From contig NZ_LGCL01000040.1 of assembly GCF_001306115.1 (NCBI RefSeq), forward strand, positions 62,001-126,000: a DNA stretch of 64,000 nt, in the 5' to 3' direction. Source of the DNA: Ornatilinea apprima (GTDB taxonomy: Bacteria; Chloroflexota; Anaerolineae; Anaerolineales; Anaerolineaceae). This document shows, piece after piece, positions 33,357-41,580 of this stretch. The position numbers and the translations under genes were made by a program. The notes under the pieces are model-generated. The model saw only the letters and a program-made list of their open reading frames with translations, made no database searches and had not been told where the DNA came from. Numbering within the stretch: position 1 is the stretch's first letter; each line of letters opens with the position of its first letter.

Positions 33357-33905
33357 TTATGCACCTTCCGAATCGCAATGCAATATAAAGCGCTGGCATT
33401 GATCCAGCCAGGCAAGCATGGCGGCGATCTGCCCGCGGCGAAATTCAGAGATCAACCATTCAAAAGTGCCGGGTGAGTTGTCCCCGCGATCCATTTGCCA
33501 GAGCTGGCAGGTCTCGCGCTGCATCTCAATCAGCTTTTCGGCCGCGTTCTGGCTGATTTGGCGGGCAAAATAGAGTTTGACGATAAAATCCAGACGCATG
33601 TCGCGGCCGTGGGGTACCGGGGCGCTAGTCCATTGGAGAAAGGTTTGCCATCCGGTCTCGGTTAATGAAAACATTTTGCGAGGAGGGCGTGAATCCTGGG
33701 CTTCGAGCGCGGTGGTTACAAAGCCTTCCTGTTCCAGACGATTCAAAAGTGCGTATAGTTGGCTTTGCTTAACCTGCCAGACCTGCCCCAAGCCCTGCGG
33801 GTTCATCATTTGGCGGTGGATGTCGTAACCGTGCATCGCGCCGTTCAACAAAAAACCGAGCAAGGCATGTTCAATGGTCAGAGGGGTGCGGGTGAGTGGG
33901 CTCAT
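33357..33905 (-). CDS. PadR-family transcriptional regulator
   Basis: Regulator of 182 residues with an N-terminal winged helix (HALLGFLLNGAMHGYDI, then QSQLYALLNRLEQEGFV) and a C-terminal helical dimerisation domain (about 95-175), the arrangement of the longer PadR/AphA type. PadR proteins repress by binding palindromes and release on a small ligand. It heads the importer operon and probably represses its own promoter, in which overlapping palindromes lie. The start has no clear ribosome-binding site. Confidence 0.92.
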   Translation of the reverse strand: MSPLTRTPLTIEHALLGFLLNGAMHGYDIHRQMMNPQGLGQVWQVKQSQLYALLNRLEQEGFVTTALEAQDSRPPRKMFSLTETGWQTFLQWTSAPVPHGRDMRLDFIVKLYFARQISQNAAEKLIEMQRETCQLWQMDRGDNSPGTFEWLISEFRRGQIAAMLAWLDQCQRFILHCDSEGA

Positions 33906-33916
33906 GTTTTTTTATT

Positions 33917-33976
33917 TGAATATTCATTAAATGAGTATCAGCGTTCTGATTATAAACCGGGTTTTGAAAAATTCAA
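33917..33976 (-). promoter_or_regulatory. PadR operon promoter with overlapping palindromes
   Basis: On the minus strand TTGAAT (plus 33971-33976), 16 bases, and TATAAT (plus 33949-33954). Between the predicted start near 33942 and the PadR ATG lie TGAATATTCA (33917-33926) and TCATTAAATGA (33924-33934), overlapping by three bases. They are likely PadR operator sequences. Confidence 0.65.
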
Positions 33977-34029
33977 GGTTTATCTTCGCTATGATTTTGG
34001 GCAATGGACATGCAAGACAATGATTTTGG

Positions 34030-34075
34030 TTGACAGGCTCTCTTTTTGTTGTACCATAATCTGGAACCGGTTCCA
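34030..34075 (+). promoter_or_regulatory. Xylulokinase promoter with LacI-type operator
   Basis: TTGACA (34030-34035) is followed, after 16 bases, by TACCAT (34052-34057), and immediately downstream lies the perfect palindrome TGGAACCGGTTCCA (34062-34075). Its CCGG centre and position over the transcription start are typical of LacI-family repressor sites. No LacI-family repressor gene with its own HTH is in the window. Confidence 0.75.
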
Positions 34076-34107
34076 CAAGATTTCCACTCTGTTTCCGTGA
34101 GGGCATG

Positions 34108-35613
34108 ATGAGCAGCTATTTCCTTGGTGTTGATCTGGGCACATCCAGTCTGAAAACCATATTGCTCGATGCAGAAAGCGGCAGTCTGCTCGCTCAGGTG
34201 GCTGCAGAGTACTCCATTCAAACCCCGCAGCCGGGTTGGGCGGAGCAAGACCCTCAGATATGGGTGGATGCATTCCTTTCAACTCTCCCGGTGGTTATGA
34301 GCCAGGCGCGGATAGACGCGAGCCAAATTGAAGGAATTAGCTTTTCCGGGCAGATGCACGGTTGCGTTTGTCTGGACGCGCAGGGAAATCCTTTGCGTCC
34401 GGCCATCATCTGGGCCGATCAGCGCAGCGCCAGGCAGGTGGAACAGGTGTACACTTGTCAGGGAATTGAAAAACTGGGTGCCGCCACCGGGAATCCCCTG
34501 GCGGCTGGCTTCATGCTTCCCACTTTGCTGTGGCTGCGCGAAAATGAGGCGGAGGTGTATACCCGCATTCATCAGGTTATGCTACCCAAAGACTATTTGC
34601 GGCTGGTCATCACCGGCGAATATGGCAGTGAACCGAGTGACGCTTCTTCCACTGGCCTGTTTGACCCTGCCCGTCAGGACTGGAACGAGGATTGGCTAAC
34701 CGGACTGGCGATCCCGTTGCGTTTTCTCCCACCGGTTAAGCCCTCCCACGCGCCAGGGGGGAGTGTTTCTAAACCATTCGCGATTCTCTCCGGGCTGCGA
34801 GCCGGCACGCCGGTCTTTATGGGCGCCAGCGACCAGAGCGCGCAAGCGCTGGGCAACGGCATCATCCAACCCGGTGATGTCTCTTGTACCATTGGCACCG
34901 GCGGCCAAATTCTTGCACCCGTGCTGCAGCCGCGATATGATCCACAGCTGCGCCTGCACCTGTTTTGCCACGCGCTGCCCCAGGTCTGGCATCTGGAGTC
35001 GGCAACCTTGTCGGCTGGACTATCGCTCAAGTGGCTGCGCGATCACTTTTTTGAAGACCGCAGTTACCAGCAGCTGGTGGATGAAGCCGCACACGCGCCT
35101 GTAGGCGCAGAGGGTTTGCGTTACCTGCCTTATCTGGCCGGGGAACGCACGCCCATTATGGATCCACTGGCTACGGGCAGCTTTACCGGCCTGACCCTGC
35201 GCCACCATCGCCGTCATCTGGTGCGAGCCGTGCTGGAAGGGGTGGTCTTTTCGCTGCGACAGGGGCTGGATTTGATGCAAACCCTGGGAGCGCCTATTCA
35301 GCGCATTGTCGCTTCGGGAGGAGGCACCAGACACCCGCTGTGGCTTCAATTGCAGGCGGATATTTTTGCCCGCCCCATTTACCAGAGCAGCACTCCCGAG
35401 GCAGCAGCCCTGGGCGCGGCCCTGCTGGCGGCTGTGGGAAGCGGCTATTATGCCAGTTTTGAGCAAGCCTGCCAGCACATTGTCCATTGGAAGCCCGCAG
35501 CGATTGAACCAATTGAAAACAATGTACGTCTCTACGAGGAGATTTACCCTCATTACTGCTCGTTGTATCCAACTTTACGAGCAACTTTTAATAGAAAATC
35601 TGGAAACGAATAA
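34108..35613 (+). CDS. xylB: Xylulokinase
   Basis: FGGY-family kinase of about 501 residues that should phosphorylate D-xylulose to xylulose 5-phosphate in the cytoplasm. Visible are the DLGTSSLK phosphate-binding start, SGQMHG near residue 75, the catalytic-aspartate region GASDQSAQALGNG, and the C-terminal GGGTRHPLWLQLQADIF adenosine site, all as in XylB. ATG 34108 leaves GAGGG four bases before it; ATG 34105 is adjacent. No xylose isomerase or transporter lies next to it. Expression is probably controlled through the LacI-type operator upstream. A small open frame starts at its stop codon. Confidence 0.9.
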   Translation: MSSYFLGVDLGTSSLKTILLDAESGSLLAQVAAEYSIQTPQPGWAEQDPQIWVDAFLSTLPVVMSQARIDASQIEGISFSGQMHGCVCLDAQGNPLRPAIIWADQRSARQVEQVYTCQGIEKLGAATGNPLAAGFMLPTLLWLRENEAEVYTRIHQVMLPKDYLRLVITGEYGSEPSDASSTGLFDPARQDWNEDWLTGLAIPLRFLPPVKPSHAPGGSVSKPFAILSGLRAGTPVFMGASDQSAQALGNGIIQPGDVSCTIGTGGQILAPVLQPRYDPQLRLHLFCHALPQVWHLESATLSAGLSLKWLRDHFFEDRSYQQLVDEAAHAPVGAEGLRYLPYLAGERTPIMDPLATGSFTGLTLRHHRRHLVRAVLEGVVFSLRQGLDLMQTLGAPIQRIVASGGGTRHPLWLQLQADIFARPIYQSSTPEAAALGAALLAAVGSGYYASFEQACQHIVHWKPAAIEPIENNVRLYEEIYPHYCSLYPTLRATFNRKSGNE

Positions 35614-35714
35614 TGGGTGACGTTCAAATTTCTGGTTTGATAGCGAGTTTTCTGATTGCCCTTACTTTGTTGGTACTGCCTACCACAATACCTGATCACA
35701 AAAAGGATGCTTGA
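35613..35714 (+). CDS. Possible 33-residue single-helix membrane peptide
   Basis: ATG overlaps the xylulokinase stop (TAATG). The product begins MGDVQISGLIASFLIALTLL and has one hydrophobic helix and a charged KK tail. GGAAA lies before the start, weak. It could be a translationally coupled small membrane protein or chance; the coding evidence is only length, start overlap and hydrophobic pattern. Confidence 0.3.
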   Translation: MGDVQISGLIASFLIALTLLVLPTTIPDHKKDA

Positions 35715-35746
35715 AAGGAATCACTCCTTTCCATCTCGGATATAAT
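35713..35746 (+). promoter_or_regulatory. Promoter and operator-like repeat of the LuxR-Kelch gene
   Basis: Perfect TATAAT at 35741-35746, only seven bases before the ATG at 35754, so transcription would start at or next to the start codon. GAAAGGA (35713-35719) and TCCTTTC (35725-35731) form an inverted repeat over the -35 position. No ribosome-binding site is present. Confidence 0.6.
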
Positions 35747-35753
35747 TTAACCG

Positions 35754-37073
35754 ATGCAAAACGAACTCCCTTTAAGCGAACGTGAGATGGAAATTCTGCG
35801 CCTGGCGGCGACCGGGGCCAGCAATAAAGAAATTGCGCTCACATTGGGCATCAGCCCCAATACGGTCAAAGTGCACCTGCGCAATATTTTTGAGAAGATC
35901 GGCGCTGCTTCCCGCACCGAAGCGGCCGCGTATGCGATTCGCATGGGATGGGTGGAAATGGGCGATATACCCGCTGACCCGGAAGAAGCGGAACGCGCTG
36001 CGCCTGAACCGGTGAGCGTCCCGCAGAAAATTTCCCAAACACCCGGTATGCGGCTGTTGTTGATTGGCCTTGGAATCCTTCTGACGGTAATGTTCATTCG
36101 AAGAACAATGACCCCACCCGCAGAGATCAACTCTGCCGCGCTGACCCCGCTCCCGCCGGAAACGGGGTCTGAACAGTGGGAGGCGCTGTCCGAAATGCCC
36201 GCGGAGCGTTCGGGGATGGCGGGGGTAGTATTTGAGAACCGTTTTTACCTTCTGGGCGGTGAGGGCAAGCAGGGGCTGACCGCGCCAACCTGGGAATATA
36301 CCCCTGAGACACAGACCTGGGCCAGCCTGGCTGATAAGCCAACCCCCGTGCGCTACGCGCCAGCGGCCGTTTTGGGCGGGCAGATTTATTTAGCTGGGGG
36401 AGAGCTGGCCGATGGAAAACCGGTCAACCATCTGGAGAGTTATAATCCGCGCGAAGACCGCTGGGAATCCCACGCACCCTTGCCTGAAAACCGCTCCCAA
36501 GCCGCGCTGGCAGCGTTTGAAGGGAAGCTGTATTTGTTTGGCGGTTGGAATGGCATGGCTTTCAGCGCGGACGTGTATCGCTATGACCCCACCGCGGACC
36601 AGTGGGAGCTGTTTGCCAGCCTGCCTTCCGCGCGCGGATTCGCTTCCGCCGTGGTAAGCGGGAATAAGGTTCTGTTGATCGGCGGGCGAAACAACACCAC
36701 CCCGCTGGATGAAACCCTGGCTTTTCATCCCCAATGGGTGCTGGAAGGTGAAGATCCGTGGGAACAACTGGCTCCGCTGCCGCAAGGGCGCTTCGCGATG
36801 GGGACTGTTGAATTGGCGGGTAATGTCTACCTGGTGGGGGGGCAGAGCTACGGTCAGGTGCAATCCATTCTCACACCGCTGGTTCTGCATACGGCAGAGA
36901 ACAAGTGGGCTGCGCTGGAAGCTCCGCCGCTTGAAGTTGGCCCTTACCTGGGGCTTCTTGCCTATGAAAACCGCCTGCACGTGTTGGGCGGGCAAACTTT
37001 AATGCAGGGGATGACCGCCTCTCACCAGACCTTCCAGGCGATTTATACGCGGCTGATTCCCTTAATCCCTTAA
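35754..37073 (+). CDS. Transmembrane LuxR-type HTH protein with six Kelch repeats
   Basis: Protein of 439 residues. Residues 5-62 are a LuxR/GerE helix-turn-helix (LSEREMEILRLAATGASNKEIA, then NTVKVHLRNIFEKI). One transmembrane helix follows (about 98-115). The remainder carries six Kelch motifs with the double glycine (FYLLGGEG, IYLAGGEL, LYLFGGWN, VLLIGGRN, VYLVGGQS, LHVLGGQT), enough for one six-bladed propeller. With the HTH inside and the propeller outside, this would be a one-component membrane sensor binding DNA directly (inference). The transcript appears leaderless. The gingipain-like gene downstream is an obvious candidate target. Confidence 0.85.
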   Translation: MQNELPLSEREMEILRLAATGASNKEIALTLGISPNTVKVHLRNIFEKIGAASRTEAAAYAIRMGWVEMGDIPADPEEAERAAPEPVSVPQKISQTPGMRLLLIGLGILLTVMFIRRTMTPPAEINSAALTPLPPETGSEQWEALSEMPAERSGMAGVVFENRFYLLGGEGKQGLTAPTWEYTPETQTWASLADKPTPVRYAPAAVLGGQIYLAGGELADGKPVNHLESYNPREDRWESHAPLPENRSQAALAAFEGKLYLFGGWNGMAFSADVYRYDPTADQWELFASLPSARGFASAVVSGNKVLLIGGRNNTTPLDETLAFHPQWVLEGEDPWEQLAPLPQGRFAMGTVELAGNVYLVGGQSYGQVQSILTPLVLHTAENKWAALEAPPLEVGPYLGLLAYENRLHVLGGQTLMQGMTASHQTFQAIYTRLIPLIP

Positions 37074-37156
37074 TTTTTTCCCCGAGTTTTTAGGTTGATG
37101 GACATTTTTCTTGCGGTTTTTGGCGCAGTTGAGAACTTAACGCAAGGATTTTTTTG

Positions 37157-38959
37157 ATGATTCTGAAAAGAGAATACATGATCCGGCATTGGAGATTTCT
37201 CATTGTTGTTGGGTTCCTAACCGGCCTGGGATGGTTGTTTGCCGGGGTTGGCGCGGCTGCCGGGCAGCCGGCAGAAAATTCTGTGCGGATGGTTGTTCTT
37301 TCTTCCCCGCAGAGTGAATACTATCCGCTGGCAGTCGACATCGCCCAAAAAGAATCAATTCCGCTGGCGGATTCCTGGGAGGATACGCTGGCCGGCAGCC
37401 CTGCTGTGGTGTATTGGGTGACATCTCCTGGTGAATTAAGTGATTCCCGGATGGCTGAGGTGGGTTTGATCCTGAAAAGCCACGGCTCGTTTCCATCTGT
37501 GGGTTTGATCACCGGCAGCACTCTGGAAGATGCCCGCCAGCTTTGGCTGCGGGGCAGGCAATTGCGGGAAGAGTGGGCGCAGCAGGAGCCGGATCGGTTC
37601 TACGCCGCGAATGGCGAGTTTCCAACCGCCGATATTGACCAGGCTCAACTGCTGAAATGGCAAAAGGACGGTTTTGAAATTTCAGCACTGAATAAGGTAT
37701 CGCTTTCCGATGCACTTCAACAAGCCAACTATCTGACCTTCACCGGCCACGGAGCGGGAAGATACCTGCGTCTGGATGCGGAGACCGAATACACAGCTGG
37801 TGATTTGCCGTCATTGCCTCCGGTGGTGATTTCGGCGGCAAGCTGCCAGACTTTGCGCATTTGGAACCCCGATTCTATTGCTCTGGGATTTATTCGCCAG
37901 GGCGCGGCAGCGTATGTAGGTTTTGTGTTCAGTCCCATGGAAGGTTTTCTGATGGGAGAGTTTCAAGATTTGCCGTTCCGCTATACCTGGCCGGGTTTTC
38001 CGATTGGGCAGGTTGTCGCGCTTCACAACCGCGGTACGCTGCAGGGATTTGCCAACATACCTTTCTATTATCTGTTGGGAGACCCGCTGATCGCGTTCCG
38101 GGCAGCGCCACCCTATGAACTGGCCTCCGATGTTGAAGAGGACGGCAGACGAACGCTGGTTTACCAGGGCGCGCCGGCGGGGATCATTCCGGTGCGGGTG
38201 GCAGGGGGCGGAAGTTATTCTTATGTGGAGGTGGTGGGTGTGGGAGCCACCTCGTCCCATGATCCGGTATTCCATTCCCGTCTGCAAGCGACCAGCCTGA
38301 ACGGTGACCAGTATATTCTCTTCCAGCACAAAGGGGGAGACTTCACCATCCGGTTAGCGGAAACTCCACCCTGGGGTTGGGGACCCGCTCACCTGCTTCT
38401 TTTCGCGCTGGATGAAATTACACTTTTTACGCCATTGAACGGTGGTGATTGGATCATCTTCATTTTGGGCTGCCTGGGCACAGCGGCTGCCGCGCTGCGA
38501 TTCTTGGCGCTGCGCCGCCAGAACGCCGCGCCAGCGCGACAGGTCGGGTTGAACTGTTTGGTGATCGCATTCGGAACCGCGTTGGCGCTGGGAGTATACG
38601 CGAAGCTGCGTGAGCCATATTTTGCGGGCAATTCCAAGCCGGTTCCTTTTGAGCTGAACTGGCTCTGGATGGGCGGCGTTTTTTTGCTGGCCTGCAGCGG
38701 AAGCGGCCTGTATATGATGGCTCGAAAATGGATCGGTAAATTTGCCGCTCTGCTGGTGATCACCGCCCCGGCCCTTTTCCCGGTTGTGTTTGGCCTGGTG
38801 GTGGTGGAAGTGACCAACCTGCTCATTCGCCAGCAAGTCGGGATATCGATTTACACCAGCCATCTTTACGCAATCTCCGGCGCGGCTGGCGGATTGTGGC
38901 TGCTGATTGCATTGGCCCTCCTTTTGTGGCTGAGGCGGCGTGTAACAAGGCCGATATAA
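37157..38959 (+). CDS. Membrane protein with gingipain/caspase-like (C25-type) domain
   Basis: Protein of 600 residues with an N-terminal signal or membrane helix (about 15-37), an extracytoplasmic domain to about residue 400 and five or six C-terminal helices. The domain has TFTGHGAGRYLRLD and, 32 residues later, VVISAASCQTLRIW, followed by DSIALGFIRQGAAAYVGFVFSP. His198 and Cys230 in this numbering match the GHG...SC dyad of gingipain-type and other caspase-fold peptidases, where the spacing is nearly the same. I infer a membrane-anchored cysteine peptidase or pseudo-peptidase. ATG 37157 was chosen because AAGGAT precedes it. It lies 83 bases after the LuxR-Kelch gene. Confidence 0.72.
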   Translation: MILKREYMIRHWRFLIVVGFLTGLGWLFAGVGAAAGQPAENSVRMVVLSSPQSEYYPLAVDIAQKESIPLADSWEDTLAGSPAVVYWVTSPGELSDSRMAEVGLILKSHGSFPSVGLITGSTLEDARQLWLRGRQLREEWAQQEPDRFYAANGEFPTADIDQAQLLKWQKDGFEISALNKVSLSDALQQANYLTFTGHGAGRYLRLDAETEYTAGDLPSLPPVVISAASCQTLRIWNPDSIALGFIRQGAAAYVGFVFSPMEGFLMGEFQDLPFRYTWPGFPIGQVVALHNRGTLQGFANIPFYYLLGDPLIAFRAAPPYELASDVEEDGRRTLVYQGAPAGIIPVRVAGGGSYSYVEVVGVGATSSHDPVFHSRLQATSLNGDQYILFQHKGGDFTIRLAETPPWGWGPAHLLLFALDEITLFTPLNGGDWIIFILGCLGTAAAALRFLALRRQNAAPARQVGLNCLVIAFGTALALGVYAKLREPYFAGNSKPVPFELNWLWMGGVFLLACSGSGLYMMARKWIGKFAALLVITAPALFPVVFGLVVVEVTNLLIRQQVGISIYTSHLYAISGAAGGLWLLIALALLLWLRRRVTRPI

Positions 38960-39013
38960 ACCTGTTTGCCGCCAATCATTGGCTGGCATTGGTTCTTCCA
39001 ACAATAAACTGAA

Positions 39014-39063
39014 GGAGGCTTTTCAAGTGGGGTGGTGCATTTGGCCCCAAATGAAAAGCCTCC
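39014..39063. terminator. Long inverted repeat between convergent genes
   Basis: A 12-bp perfect stem GGAGGCTTTTCA (39014-39025) with TGAAAAGCCTCC (39052-39063), containing an inner TGGGG/CCCCA stem. It separates the gingipain-like gene from the convergent envelope operon. There is no strong T-tract on either side, so terminator activity is likely but not proven. Confidence 0.6.
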
Positions 39064-39086
39064 CGTTGTATGGATGGGACGAAGGG

Positions 39087-40733
39087 TTACTTCAGCGGCA
39101 CGTTATTGACAGCCCCCGCTACGGTAACAACCCGATCCGGAAAATCTTTGCTGCGGGCTTCAAAGCTGAAGGTGCCGGTCAGCGTTCCTGTTGCCGGATC
39201 GACCTCAAAGTTGTATTCTCCGCTTTCCGCGATATAGAGGAATGCGTTGATGTAAATCGCTGCGGTGTTGCCTTTGGCCGCTTTGGTCTGGTCGTAAGGG
39301 ATCATTTGTACCTTACCGATTTTCAGGTCATCCTTGGGAATGAACAGCGACACGATATAACGCTGCGTGCCGCTCATAAATCCGACCACATAGGCATTGT
39401 CTGTCGATTGGTACTGGACATCCGCGCCCATGATGACGTCATTTTCGTATCCGCTGACGTCATAGGCAAACGCGCCCGGGTCAAGCTCACTGGTCTGGTA
39501 GGGGGATGTTGATGCCGAAGTGCTGGGTGGGTTTGGACTGCTTCCGGGAGAGGTCGCGCTAACGGCGCCGCCTTGCGGAAGGCCGATCAACTCCACGGCA
39601 TCAATTTCATTCCAGCCCAGGCCTAACACGCTTTGATCCAGGAAAATTTTCACGCGGTCTACATAGATTTCTTTGGTCAGTTCCAGGGAAATTTGGTAGA
39701 CATCCGGGCAAAATTCGACATATTCGGGGTAGGTTTCAACAACTGTGTATGCATTGCCATCGGTGTCGATGATCTGTATCTCGGTGATTTGCGATGGGTT
39801 GTAATTCATGTGGATGTTGATCTCGGTGGGGAAGACCGGCATGGCGTAGGTCAATTCGATCCATTCTTTCGTGGTCGCGCCAACCGAAGCCCAGGCATTG
39901 ACGGAATCCTCGCAGTTCTCAACATTGGGCGCGCCGGTTGCCTGCATGGCCGACCAACTGTCGCTGCCGTATTCTGAACTGGCTGTTGCGTATACCGCGT
40001 ACTGGCTGAATGGTCCCTCTATGATGGAATCCGCCGGTTGAGGTTGGTCAGGCGCGGGTTCGTCCATTGTGCTTTGCATGGGGTCTTCCCCGGGGCAGCC
40101 TGCGCCAGGCACCGGGGTGATGAATTTAATGCTCTTCAGCACATCATCAAAATACGGTTCTACTTCTTCATCCCATCTGTTTTCAGGCGCCATGGCCATC
40201 ATGGTGAACTGGCGTTTGGCAGTCAGCATGGAAGTGACCACCAGCGATTTGACCGTTATATCTCCCTGGGTGCTGGTCATCTCGGCTTGAAGGGCGGGGA
40301 AACCGCCAACTTTCACTTTCTTGGGTTTGCCAATCTCTGCGGCAGTGCTTTCGTTTTTAAATTTGTCAAAGGCTTCATCGGTAGTCATCTCATCTGGATT
40401 ATCCCCTGTCATGATCAGGAATGCAGGCCCATACATGGTGTCAGCGCTCGGAGCTGCCATCTGAATGATTCCAATCGAACAGTTCACCTGCCAACCTTGA
40501 ATGGGTGTGAATTGGAACCCCCCTTCATCAAACACATAATCTCCCGATGATTCAGACGTGCTGGATTGGCTGCTGGCTGGTTCATCCGCAGCCGGCTCAC
40601 TCTGAGCGGGGTTGTTATTGTTACCTAACGCCCCGGTAATTTTGCTGCCAATTTGCGAGAATGTTGAGCAGCAGAAACTCATCAAAGCGAGTAAGGTGAA
40701 GGAAGCCATCATCCGAAACATTCTTGTGCTCAT
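39087..40733 (-). CDS. Lipoprotein with discoidin-like domain
   Basis: Protein of 548 residues. The signal ends in LALMSFCC, a possible lipobox. After a Ser/Glu/Ala linker come three regions: about 65-205, a beta-rich domain resembling PsbP/DUF1795-type proteins (YVFDEGGFQFTPIQGWQV); about 240-385, a discoidin-like jelly roll (YATASSEYGSDSWSAMQATG, then WIELTYAMPVFPTEI) that in relatives binds surface sugars or proteins; and about 415-548, a beta-rich C-terminal domain of unknown type. It is the last gene of a minus-strand envelope operon. Function beyond surface binding is unknown. Confidence 0.75.
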   Translation of the reverse strand: MSTRMFRMMASFTLLALMSFCCSTFSQIGSKITGALGNNNNPAQSEPAADEPASSQSSTSESSGDYVFDEGGFQFTPIQGWQVNCSIGIIQMAAPSADTMYGPAFLIMTGDNPDEMTTDEAFDKFKNESTAAEIGKPKKVKVGGFPALQAEMTSTQGDITVKSLVVTSMLTAKRQFTMMAMAPENRWDEEVEPYFDDVLKSIKFITPVPGAGCPGEDPMQSTMDEPAPDQPQPADSIIEGPFSQYAVYATASSEYGSDSWSAMQATGAPNVENCEDSVNAWASVGATTKEWIELTYAMPVFPTEINIHMNYNPSQITEIQIIDTDGNAYTVVETYPEYVEFCPDVYQISLELTKEIYVDRVKIFLDQSVLGLGWNEIDAVELIGLPQGGAVSATSPGSSPNPPSTSASTSPYQTSELDPGAFAYDVSGYENDVIMGADVQYQSTDNAYVVGFMSGTQRYIVSLFIPKDDLKIGKVQMIPYDQTKAAKGNTAAIYINAFLYIAESGEYNFEVDPATGTLTGTFSFEARSKDFPDRVVTVAGAVNNVPLK

Positions 40734-40843
40734 TTTGGTTGCCTTTCTTGTTCTAAAAATGGTCTATTCGCAAGGATTGATTCTTTCGGTTCGCGCCAGT
40801 TGGGTGGTAAACTGGTCGTTGGAATTTCGTCAGTATTTGTTGC

Positions 40844-41548
40844 TTATCGACTTCCTAGCCAGATCTCAACAATCGCCGTCCCCAGGTTTACCATCAGGTC
40901 TAATGATGTGCGGTCCAGCATCTGTTCGGTAGGAATTCTGATCTCGAGACCGGCAGGGGTTAACTTAATCACAACCCGATGTCGATCGGCAAGTGCAAGC
41001 ATCAGTTTTTCAATCCCAGGCTGCAGAACGCGGATGGCGTCTTCTTTTTCGCTGGCCAGGCATAGATATTTTTGCCTGAATTGATCGCTGCCCGCATTGA
41101 CCAAAGCAAGATCAGCGGCCCAATCGGCATCTTCACCCAACAAACCATGAATCACTTTTGAAAACATTGCGCCGCCCATGGATGCCAACATTTGCGCGTC
41201 GCCAGGGTTGTTGACCGGACCGAAGACCAATCCTCTATCGGCTAATGCCACATCTTTTGTCCACCACCGCGTACTGAGTCCCACCTCGGAAGACCCCGGT
41301 CCGGCGTCACGCGGGCTGGCCTCAGCCAGGCTTTCGATTGTCCATTCGCAAGCAGTATTCCTGCCCCGCACGCGATAACCTGAAAGAAGAGGCTGTTGAA
41401 TTCGCTCCACTTCCCACCCTTTTTCTTTCGCCATTTGTATAAATTGCGCATCTTTCTGCTTTTTTCTGTTTTGAAGGAAAATGAAGAGAAGCAGGCCTAA
41501 AGCAGCAAAGACAACGAGCACGATCAAATTGAGCAAGATATCATTCAT
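40844..41548 (-). CDS. Membrane-anchored protein of unknown function
   Basis: Protein of 234 residues: one N-terminal helix (LNLIVLVVFAALGLLLFIFL), a short basic stretch, then a soluble domain of about 200 residues, presumably cytoplasmic given the KKQK after the helix. No catalytic motif is seen. AGGAGAAG precedes the start. It lies 32 bases after the WD40 lipoprotein gene, in the same operon. I do not recognise the family. Confidence 0.7.
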   Translation of the reverse strand: MNDILLNLIVLVVFAALGLLLFIFLQNRKKQKDAQFIQMAKEKGWEVERIQQPLLSGYRVRGRNTACEWTIESLAEASPRDAGPGSSEVGLSTRWWTKDVALADRGLVFGPVNNPGDAQMLASMGGAMFSKVIHGLLGEDADWAADLALVNAGSDQFRQKYLCLASEKEDAIRVLQPGIEKLMLALADRHRVVIKLTPAGLEIRIPTEQMLDRTSLDLMVNLGTAIVEIWLGSR

Positions 41549-41580
41549 ATTCTTCTCCTGGTAGAGTCATTTTTTCTTCT

